A stretch of DNA of 64,000 bases from Paraburkholderia caffeinilytica (GTDB taxonomy: Bacteria > Pseudomonadota > Gammaproteobacteria > Burkholderiales > Burkholderiaceae): assembly GCF_003368325.1 (NCBI RefSeq), contig NZ_CP031467.1, forward strand, positions 2,108,001-2,172,000, written 5' to 3'. Of the stretch, positions 1-6,287 are shown piece by piece (position 1 is the stretch's first letter; each line of letters begins with the position of its first letter). The notes under the pieces are model-generated. The model saw only the letters and a list, made by a program, of their open reading frames with translations. It was not told where the DNA came from and searched no databases. Position numbers and translations under genes: made by a program.

Positions 1-163
1 CTGCGACCAGACCAATGACCGCGTACCCGGAAATGCGTGGCAAACGCCATGCGCGATAGCACAGTTCACCGCACAGACCCGCGGCGAGCAATGCAAGACC
101 AGCCCAAAAAATGGCGTCGGGTGTAAGCGGCCAGGCTGGAAAAAATGAAAACGCCGACTTCAT
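1..163 (-). CDS. Cation:proton antiporter, N-terminal fragment (runs off left edge)
   Basis: The minus strand is open from an ATG at 163 to the window edge, giving 54 residues. AAGGAGAA lies about 9 bases upstream of the ATG. The product begins with a hydrophobic segment (PDAIFWAGLALLAAGLCGEL) followed by RLPRISGYAVIGLVA. A first helix followed by an RxPxxxGYxxxGxxxG-like stretch is typical of CPA2/Kef-type monovalent cation:proton antiporters, which are inner-membrane exchangers. Only the first helix and the start of the second are visible, so ion specificity cannot be judged. The family call rests on this short motif. Confidence 0.6.
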   Translation of the reverse strand, partial: MKSAFSFFPAWPLTPDAIFWAGLALLAAGLCGELCYRAWRLPRISGYAVIGLVA

Positions 164-713
164 CGTGATGGGTTCTCCTTGGCAGCAACGGCAGACAACA
201 CGAACCGGCGCAAACACCGGCGAGCGGATGAGCGCATGAGATGCTCACTGTCGCGATCGCTTCGCGTGACCCGCGTTGCGAGTTTTCAACGATCGGATGA
301 TCTGAATGAGCCGCAGCCGCGAGGGGCGCAGCGCATTCTGGGGCGGCCGCAGCAACCGGCCCGGGACGGTGAAAGAACGCCGTCGACTTTGAATCAGATT
401 CTGATTGAGAGGCACCGTTCCGTTACAGCGTGTGCCGGCGGCGACGAGGCACGATGCGGAAAAGAACGGCGATTGTGCCATAGCTTTTTCTGACTTGACC
501 GAAAAGACAGGAACATGCAGTCAAAACGGTAAAAACGTACGTTATCTTCGCGTGGGGAGGAAAAAGCGACCGTTTTAAAAACGGGTCGGGCTCTCATAGC
601 GTACAGATTTGACGTTGCCGATGTGTTTCCTGGGACTCAGTTGGCGGCGTTTTCTTCCAACTTTCGACGCTTCGAGCTCAACGATCGCGCTCGATCTGGG
701 GGACGGCCTTTCT
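164..713. other. Gene-free stretch upstream of the antiporter
   Basis: About 550 bases without a convincing gene. The few short open frames overlap on both strands, lack ribosome-binding sites and resemble nothing I recognise. The part nearest 163 must hold the antiporter promoter and leader. From about 490 rightwards the base composition becomes more AT-rich, leading into the origin-like region. Confidence 0.5.
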
Positions 714-769
714 GTTTACAGGTTTACTGTATGTATACGTAGTAACAGTTAACAAAGTGCCTCGTTTTC

Positions 770-778
770 TGTGGATAA
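770..778 (-). promoter_or_regulatory. DnaA box
   Basis: Exact match to TTATCCACA on the minus strand, the high-affinity consensus for the initiator DnaA. It lies just right of the AT-rich stretch. Confidence 0.65.
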
Positions 779-859
779 CCCCGGTTTACCGAATCAATTC
801 ATTGGGTTGCCGTTCGCATAACAGGATGCACAGCGTGTGCGGCGGCGTCGGGTATACGA

Positions 860-899
860 GGGTAACTTTTCGCGTTTTTTGCCGGCGGCAAAGTTACCC
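860..899. repeat. 10-bp inverted repeat inside the origin-like region
   Basis: GGGTAACTTT at 860-869 and AAAGTTACCC at 890-899 are exact reverse complements with a 20-base spacer containing a T run. It could be a protein-binding site or a cruciform-forming element. Confidence 0.6.
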
Positions 900-949
900 C
901 GTTTACGTCCACAACGGTTCCACACGAGTTGCACGGGTAAACGGCGCGG

Positions 950-958
950 TTATCCACA
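950..958 (+). promoter_or_regulatory. DnaA box
   Basis: Exact TTATCCACA on the plus strand, six bases from the next box, which points the other way. Confidence 0.65.
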
Positions 959-964
959 TGTTTC

Positions 965-973
965 GGTGGATAA
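965..973 (-). promoter_or_regulatory. DnaA box, one mismatch
   Basis: TTATCCACC on the minus strand differs from the consensus only in the last base. It is inverted relative to the box at 950-958. Confidence 0.5.
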
Positions 974-1022
974 CTTCTTTAGCTGACGATGGTTGGCCGA
1001 GCGCGGTTAACCGGCGCGGTTG

Positions 1023-1040
1023 ACGGGTTAACGGGTTAAC
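1023..1040 (+). repeat. Tandem ACGGGTTA repeat with GTTAAC sites
   Basis: Two exact copies of ACGGGTTA (1023-1030, 1031-1038) followed by AC create two GTTAAC sites eight bases apart (1027-1032, 1035-1040). Further copies occur at 1006-1011 and 748-753. The repetition is limited to this gene-free region. Confidence 0.55.
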
Positions 1041-1060
1041 AGGCTGACGGGGTAAGGGGC

Positions 1061-3028
1061 TTAACTCACCGTGCCTTGACGCAACGCACGCAAGAGGAAG
1101 CGAGCAGGATCGATGTCCTCGGCCAACTCCCGTTCCAGCGGCCACGGCTCGCCTTCGATCTGCGAGGCGATCAACTCTGCTCCGAGTGCCGCCCATACCA
1201 GACCGCGGGAACCGTAGGCGAATGCGCCATACAAGCCGTCGACGCGTGGTAGATCGAGCGGCCATGCGCCACGCAGGCGCTGGGCGTCGCGGGCAGAGGC
1301 CGATTCGTCGGCGAAGTTGCCGATCATCGGCATCCGGTCGCTTGTGACACAGCGAAACGCGACGCGCCCGGCGAGCTCCGCCGCCTGTCCCCGGTCGATG
1401 ACGCCTTCAAAGGCCGGTAGCATCTGCGCGACGCGCGCCAGGTTTTCCAGATGTCCGTCGGGTCGCAACGCGGTGTCAGGGTCGTCGAGTTCGTAGGTCG
1501 CGCCGGTCAGCGTGACACCGTCGGCCAGCGGAATCGCGTAGCCTTCGCCAATAACCGGCATCCCGAGCCGAGGTACGGTGCCCGACGGCAGCAAAGTCAA
1601 CTGGCCGCGGATGCTGCGGGTCGGCGCATGCTGCAAGCCGGCGAGCCGCGCGGCGTCGTGCGCGCTCGCGACAATGACCACCGGCGCGCGCGCGATGGCC
1701 TGCCCCGTCGCGTCGAAGACGCTCCATTGATTGCCGGACCGTTCGAGGCGCGCTACGTCGACCCCGAAGCGGCGTTCGAGCAACCCGCCTGCGGCTGCGC
1801 ACTGTACGGCGCAAAGCGACGCGGGGTCGATCCACCCGCCTTGGGGAAAGAGCCATCCGCTTTGCGCGAGCGGCATGCCCGCGAGCCTTTGCGCTTCGGC
1901 GAGCGAAACGGGCGTCACATATTCCGCCGGGTAACCGAACGCTGCGATGGCCTCGCTCATCGAGCGTGCTTCGTCGTCGTCCGCTGCGATTTGCAACAGC
2001 CCAGGAGCGCCGCGTAGCGGACGATCGCCAAGCCGCTCGAGCGCGGCCCAGCGTCTGAGCGTGTAGAGAAAGCCCGCACGCGTGACGCGCGAAGCGACAC
2101 TGTCGTCGCGCGAGATCATGGGATGGAACACGCCGGCCGGATTGCCCGAGGCGTCCTGGGCCACCGACGCGTGCCTTTCCAGCGACGTGACGCGCCAGCC
2201 GCGGGCGGTCAGCCGCTCGATCGCCGCGCAGCCGGCGAGCCCGGTGCCGATCACGATCACGTGCCGCTCGTCGACTTCAAGCGGCGCGGGCGGCTCATAA
2301 CGGCGCACGCGCCAGCGTGGCGCGAAATGGCCGACCAGCATCGCGCGTTTCCAGCCGAAGCCGTCGACTTTTTGGTACACAAAGCCGTTTTGCGTCAACG
2401 CGCGTTTGATGTCGCCGGCACTGCTGTACGTCGCGAACGTGGCGCCTTCGCCGGCGAGCCGAGCAAGCGCCTTGAAGATCGCGGGCGTCCACATTTCGGG
2501 GTTCCGGGCAGGTGCGAAGCCGTCGAGATAGAACGCGTCGGCCCGCAACCTCAATGCCGGCAAGCTGTCCGCGGCATCGGCGAACACGAGCGTCAAGGTG
2601 ATTCGTCCGCCCTCGAATTCGAGCCGGTGCGAACCGGGAACCAGCATCGGCCATTCAGCGGCTAGCGTCTGCGCAAGCGCGGCGATCTCCGGATCCGAAA
2701 TCGTCTTCGCGTAGACGCTGCGCAAATCGGTTTGAGTAAACGGATGCCTCTCGGTCGAGACAAAGTGCAACCGTTCGCAGCGCGCCGGATCGGCGCGCCA
2801 TGCGGCCCACGTCATCAGGAAGTTGATTCCCATGCCGAAGCCGGTTTCGAGCACGGTGAAGATGCGGCGGTCCCGCCACCGCTCCGGTAGCCGGTTGCCG
2901 CGGAGGAAGACGTATTCAGCCTGTTCGAGACCGCCGACAGCGCTGTGATAGATGTCGTTGTAGCGCGGCGAAAAAGGCGTGCCGTTGCCACGAAATGCGA
3001 GGACGGCGGGGATCAGCGGATCGGTCAT
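1061..3028 (-). CDS. mnmC: tRNA 5-methylaminomethyl-2-thiouridine biosynthesis bifunctional protein MnmC
   Basis: A 655-residue cytoplasmic enzyme completing mnm5s2U at tRNA wobble position 34. The N-terminal half is the SAM-dependent methyltransferase (MnmC2), with the binding loop ETGFGMG near residues 61-67 and LDGFAPARNPEMW near 168-180. The C-terminal half is the FAD-dependent oxidase (MnmC1) that removes the carboxymethyl group; it starts with the dinucleotide-binding motif VIGTGLAG near 259-266 and has ASGNPAGVFHP shortly after. The frame is open further upstream to a TTG at 3133, but the product of the ATG at 3028 (MTDPLIPAVLAFRGNGTPFS) starts where the family starts. It is encoded alone, reading towards the origin-like region. 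Confidence 0.95.
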   Translation of the reverse strand: MTDPLIPAVLAFRGNGTPFSPRYNDIYHSAVGGLEQAEYVFLRGNRLPERWRDRRIFTVLETGFGMGINFLMTWAAWRADPARCERLHFVSTERHPFTQTDLRSVYAKTISDPEIAALAQTLAAEWPMLVPGSHRLEFEGGRITLTLVFADAADSLPALRLRADAFYLDGFAPARNPEMWTPAIFKALARLAGEGATFATYSSAGDIKRALTQNGFVYQKVDGFGWKRAMLVGHFAPRWRVRRYEPPAPLEVDERHVIVIGTGLAGCAAIERLTARGWRVTSLERHASVAQDASGNPAGVFHPMISRDDSVASRVTRAGFLYTLRRWAALERLGDRPLRGAPGLLQIAADDDEARSMSEAIAAFGYPAEYVTPVSLAEAQRLAGMPLAQSGWLFPQGGWIDPASLCAVQCAAAGGLLERRFGVDVARLERSGNQWSVFDATGQAIARAPVVIVASAHDAARLAGLQHAPTRSIRGQLTLLPSGTVPRLGMPVIGEGYAIPLADGVTLTGATYELDDPDTALRPDGHLENLARVAQMLPAFEGVIDRGQAAELAGRVAFRCVTSDRMPMIGNFADESASARDAQRLRGAWPLDLPRVDGLYGAFAYGSRGLVWAALGAELIASQIEGEPWPLERELAEDIDPARFLLRALRQGTVS

Positions 3029-3366
3029 GCGCGACGGAAAATGACGCTCGAAAGAGCGGGTCAGACGGTACCGCCAGCGCGCGCAGCTCGCCGGGCGGCG
3101 AAAAAGACGCGCTGCAACGTTGGCAAAAACCAACGCTAAGCCCCGTCCATACTGGGTTTCAGCCTTCGATTGAGGTCCAGGAAGAGGAAAAGGAAGGGTT
3201 TCCCCTCAATATCTGCCCTAGAACCGCTTAAATCTTCGAAACCCTTATCCTGATTGGGTTTGCGCTGCGCTATCATAGCAAGCGCCGCGAAGGGAGCGGC
3301 AGCACGGCCGACGGGCAGTCATTGCCCGGCGCTAACTGTCCGGAGGGGATCCGGAGCCGCAGCTGC
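3029..3366. other. Intergenic region between mnmC and the HU gene
   Basis: Divergent promoter region with no convincing coding sequence. It should hold the mnmC promoter; the plus-strand promoter for the HU gene follows at 3367-3394. Confidence 0.4.
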
Positions 3367-3394
3367 TCGACGGCGCGGCCCGCGCACGTATAAT
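3367..3394 (+). promoter_or_regulatory. Sigma-70 promoter for the HU gene
   Basis: A perfect -10 box TATAAT (3389-3394) with a weak -35 candidate TCGACG (3367-3372) 16 bases upstream. It lies 50 bases before the HU start codon. Confidence 0.5.
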
Positions 3395-3443
3395 CGGCGC
3401 GTTCGCGCTGTTCGTGTCAACCTAAACTCAGAAAGGAACCTTA

Positions 3444-3722
3444 ATGAACAAACAGGAACTGATCGACGCCGTCGCAGGACAAACCGGCGCCAGCAAGGCT
3501 CAAACCGGTGAGACGCTGGACACGTTGCTCGAAGTGATCAAGAAGTCTGTGTCGAAGGGTGACGCGGTCCAGCTGATCGGCTTCGGCAGCTTCGGTTCGG
3601 GCAAGCGCGCAGCACGTACGGGTCGTAACCCCAAGACCGGCGAAACTATCAAGATCCCGGCCGCCAAGACCGTCAAGTTCACGGCTGGTAAGGCGTTCAA
3701 GGACGCGGTCAACAAGCGCTAA
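3444..3722 (+). CDS. hupB: HU-family DNA-binding protein
   Basis: A 92-residue histone-like protein of normal HU length. Visible HU features are the N-terminal helices ([17 protein letters not shown]), the core [19 protein letters not shown], the arm [14 protein letters not shown] and the end [14 protein letters not shown] dimers bend and wrap DNA non-specifically and organise the nucleoid. The ATG follows AGAAAGGAACC, a clear ribosome-binding site. It is a single-gene unit between its own promoter (TATAAT at 3389) and a strong terminator (3747-3770). HU could also be labelled hupA; the paralogue number cannot be decided here. Closeness to the origin-like region would suit an abundant nucleoid protein. 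Confidence 0.95.
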   Translation: MNKQELIDAVAGQTGASKAQTGETLDTLLEVIKKSVSKGDAVQLIGFGSFGSGKRAARTGRNPKTGETIKIPAAKTVKFTAGKAFKDAVNKR

Positions 3723-3746
3723 GCAGATTACTGCCTGGCAGTTGAC

Positions 3747-3770
3747 ACCCGCCGACGGCGGGTTTTTTTT
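3747..3770 (+). terminator. Rho-independent terminator of the HU gene
   Basis: ACCCGCC/GGCGGGT stem with a GAC loop followed by a T run (3763-3770), 25 bases after the stop codon. Confidence 0.9.
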
Positions 3771-3782
3771 CGTCTGCGATTT

Positions 3783-3816
3783 CTGTCTAGCCGCGACGAG
3801 CGTCGCGGCTAGACAG
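3783..3816. repeat. Perfect 34-bp palindrome
   Basis: Arms CTGTCTAGCCGCGACG (3783-3798) and CGTCGCGGCTAGACAG (3801-3816) are exact reverse complements separated by AG. It lies between two convergent genes but has no T run on either side, so it is not an ordinary terminator; see findings. Confidence 0.8.
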
Positions 3817-3839
3817 TTGGCGCCAGGCGGGCTGGTTGC

Positions 3840-5168
3840 TCAAGCTTTGTCGTGGCGATGCACGATCTCGCCGTGGCCATGACCGTCGTGATCATGATGT
3901 TCGTGGTCGTGATCGTGTTCGTCTTCGTCGAAGTCCCATGCCGGGAACGGATCGGTGAACTGTTGCCAGGCTTGCGGCCCCGCCGCGTATTCCTCGTCGG
4001 TCACGAGGCATGCGTCGAACTTCGCTTTCCAGACAGCCGGGTCGATGCCGACGCCGATCATCACCAGTTCCTGACGGCGATCGCCGATGCTCAGATCGTC
4101 CGGATCGCCGAACCAGTCGGCGGCAATTTCGGCGGCCAGTTCGTCATCGCCGTCCGGCCATTCGCTGCGATCCTGAGCGGCCCACCACATTCCCGCCGGA
4201 CCATGCCGACAAGCCCCACCGGCCTGCGACAGCGATCCGGCGATGTCGTTGCGCGTTGCGAGCCAGAAGAAGCCCTTGCTGCGCAAGACGCCCTTCCACT
4301 CCTGATGCAGCAACGCCCACAGACGCTCCGGGTGAAACGGCCGCCGTGCGCGGTAGATGAAATTGCCGATGCCGAATTCGTCCGCTTCACCGTGATGGGC
4401 ATGGCCGTGTTCATGGTCATGCTCATGGTCGTGATTGAGCGACGCGAGCCAGCCCGGTGCGCTCGACGCCTCGTCGAAATCGAAGCGCCCGGTGTTCAGC
4501 ACTTCCGCAAGCGGCACCTCGCCGAAACGGCTCACCACCTGCACGGCGCGCGGATTGATGCGGGCAAGGATGCGCTGCAAACGCGTGAGTTCATCCGCGC
4601 TTACCAGATCGGCCTTGTTCACCACCAGCACGTCGCAGAATTCAATCTGCTCGATCAGCAATTCGACCAGCGTGCGGTCGTCTTCTTCGGTCGCGGCAAT
4701 GCCCCGCTCGGAGAGCGCGTCGGCCGAACCGTAGTCGCGCAGGAAGTTGAACGCATCGACCACCGTCACCATCGTATCGAGCTGCGCCACGTCGGACAGC
4801 GACGCGCCGTCGTCGTCGACAAAGGTGAAGGTTTCGGCGATCGGCATCGGCTCGGCTACGCCGGTCGATTCGATCAGGATCGCATCGAAGCGCTTTTCGC
4901 CGGCGAGCCGCTTGATCTCGACCAGCAAGTCGTCACGCAGCGTGCAGCAGATGCAGCCGTTCGACAGTTCGACGAGTTGCTCCTCGACATGCGAAAGCGC
5001 GGCAGCGTCGCGCACGAGTGTTGCATCGATATTGACGGCGGCCAGATCGTTGACGATCACGGCGACGCGCAAACCGGCGCGATTCGCGAGGATGTGGTTC
5101 AGGAGCGTGGTCTTGCCGGCGCCCAGAAAACCGGAGAGCACGGTGACGGGCAATAGCGGCTGGTTCAT
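3840..5168 (-). CDS. CobW/COG0523-family GTPase, likely zinc chaperone
   Basis: A 442-residue G3E-family GTPase. The P-loop SGFLGAGKTT is near residues 12-21, the conserved metal-binding NGCICCTLRDD near 70-80 (Cys72, Cys74, Cys75), ESTGVAEP just after, and the guanine-specificity motif VVNKAD near residue 207. Two His-rich runs follow: one mid-protein (HDHEHDHEHGHAHH) and one at the C-terminus (HDHDHEHHDHDGHGH). His-rich COG0523 proteins are linked to zinc handling (ZigA/YeiR types), but cobalt or nickel roles are not excluded. The ATG at 5168 is chosen over an upstream in-frame start because MNQPLLPVTVLSGFLGAGKT matches the family N-terminus. No clear Zur site was recognised. Confidence 0.85.
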   Translation of the reverse strand: MNQPLLPVTVLSGFLGAGKTTLLNHILANRAGLRVAVIVNDLAAVNIDATLVRDAAALSHVEEQLVELSNGCICCTLRDDLLVEIKRLAGEKRFDAILIESTGVAEPMPIAETFTFVDDDGASLSDVAQLDTMVTVVDAFNFLRDYGSADALSERGIAATEEDDRTLVELLIEQIEFCDVLVVNKADLVSADELTRLQRILARINPRAVQVVSRFGEVPLAEVLNTGRFDFDEASSAPGWLASLNHDHEHDHEHGHAHHGEADEFGIGNFIYRARRPFHPERLWALLHQEWKGVLRSKGFFWLATRNDIAGSLSQAGGACRHGPAGMWWAAQDRSEWPDGDDELAAEIAADWFGDPDDLSIGDRRQELVMIGVGIDPAVWKAKFDACLVTDEEYAAGPQAWQQFTDPFPAWDFDEDEHDHDHEHHDHDGHGHGEIVHRHDKA

Positions 5169-5324
5169 CGCAGTACGGAAAAACAAGAGGATTGGAAGGC
5201 GTGCCGGGTTGGGGTCGCATGACTCCGGGGCCGGAAGACGGCCGAACACCGACGGCAGCACGAAGCCGCATTGTGCATCAAACGGGAAGCGGCCGCGCGA
5301 CGGGCCGGATCGGGAGGTGCGTAC

Positions 5325-5771
5325 TTAGTGTGCAGCCGGCATCAGATTCCACTTGCGCAGGATCGCGGCGATTTGCATCGCATACTTATCACGCAGGGCC
5401 GGCGTCTCGGAGTGGTACGCGCCCACCGCCTGCCAGGTATTGCCATACTTGTTCATCTGGCGGCGCAGATGCCACGCCGCTATGTAGACGTTCTTGCAAG
5501 GCTCCATCAGCGTGCCTTGCGAGATGCCGTATTGCGCGAGTACGGGCAGATGGATCGAATTGATCTGCATCACGCCGTAGTCGGTCGAGCCGTTGGCGTT
5601 CTTATGCTGCGCGTCCGGCCGATTGTGCGACTCCTGCCACGCAATTGCGCGCAGAATCAATGGGTTGACCTTCTGATACTTCGCTGCTTCGTCAAAGCAG
5701 TCGGCGCGCGCCTGCCCTGCTGCGATCAGCACGGCAAGTCCTGCGGCGACGGTGACGAAGGTTCGTTTCAT
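5325..5771 (-). CDS. Secreted lytic transglycosylase (SLT domain)
   Basis: A 148-residue product with an N-terminal signal peptide (KRTFVTVAAGLAVLIAAGQARA, cleavage near residue 23) and a single SLT/goose-lysozyme-like domain. The catalytic Glu is in AWQESHNR (Glu47), followed by the family motifs DYGVMQIN, a substrate-side IHLP segment, NVYIAAWHLR and AVGAYHSE. Such small enzymes cut peptidoglycan glycan strands in the periplasm and often act for secretion or pilus assembly (IagB/VirB1 type). It lies divergently from the type II secretion operon starting at 6288, so a role in opening the wall for that machine is possible but not shown. Confidence 0.85.
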   Translation of the reverse strand: MKRTFVTVAAGLAVLIAAGQARADCFDEAAKYQKVNPLILRAIAWQESHNRPDAQHKNANGSTDYGVMQINSIHLPVLAQYGISQGTLMEPCKNVYIAAWHLRRQMNKYGNTWQAVGAYHSETPALRDKYAMQIAAILRKWNLMPAAH

Positions 5772-6287
5772 CAGTCAAGACGACTAAGTAAATCGCAAGG
5801 GTAAGGCATGGTAAGGAAAAACATCGGCCATAGTCCAGCCGCTGAAAGCCGGTGAGGCTCGCTGGACGGGCTTTCGTCGGGCATCGGGGAAAACCCGTGT
5901 TGACCAATCACAACCAGCACCTCGAACGGCTCGTATCATACCGGCAGACTCACATGCGTCAAGTTGGCTAACCGACATAATCAAGCGTAAAACGAAGCGT
6001 TTCTGCGGCTCGGCGCACAGATGCGCATTTGCTTTCAATTGCTTGACAGCCTGCGGCGGTCTTTAGAGTAATCGCACGGAGCTGTTCGTTTTGTGACAAA
6101 TCCGACATGAAAAACTGTTACTGTTCCTTTCTTTTGGACATTGGAGGTCCGGCATCGAGGGCGGTGATCGTCCATGAGGCTGGCTGGCAGACCGACAGGG
6201 CGGCGGGCTGCTCAAATGTTCGCACTGCATGACCTTCGACGGCTACGGCCGTCGGCATCGATCCCACATTCCATGAGAAGAAATCGT
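5772..6287. other. Divergent promoter region, transglycosylase and gsp operon
   Basis: About 515 bases without a convincing gene. A candidate plus-strand promoter is TTGACA at 6043-6048 with a weak -10 around 6064-6071. That would give the gsp operon a leader of over 200 bases. Confidence 0.4.

Larger units (their letters stand above)
714..1058. other. Candidate chromosomal replication origin (oriC-like region)
   Basis: A gene-free region with two exact DnaA boxes (TTATCCACA at 770-778 complement and 950-958 plus) and a one-mismatch box (TTATCCACC at 965-973 complement). Further partial TCCACA sites lie at 908-913 and 919-924. It also has an AT-rich start (714-760), a 10-bp inverted repeat (860-869/890-899), four GTTAAC sites (748, 1006, 1027, 1035) and a tandem ACGGGTTA repeat (1023-1038). 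Clustered DnaA boxes beside AT-rich and repeated short motifs are the usual architecture of bacterial origins. The gene dnaA should lie beyond the right edge of the window, past yidC, so this origin would be well separated from dnaA. Origin function is inferred. Confidence 0.6.

Noticed and set aside
757..1023. 88-residue open frame across the DnaA-box region
   Set aside because: No ribosome-binding site, no recognisable protein features, and it spans the repeats of the origin-like region.
3029..3133. 35-residue N-terminal extension of MnmC from a TTG
   Set aside because: Basic, non-conserved, and the internal ATG at 3028 matches the family start.
4360..4440. Possible short tandem repeat (CATGGTCATG-like) in the GTPase gene
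   Set aside because: It is simply the codon pattern of the His-rich run in the protein.
3852..5156. 434-residue plus-strand open frame opposite the CobW GTPase
   Set aside because: High-GC antisense shadow: His-rich codons read backwards as Met/Val-rich repeats, no ribosome-binding site, and the minus-strand frame has clear catalytic motifs.
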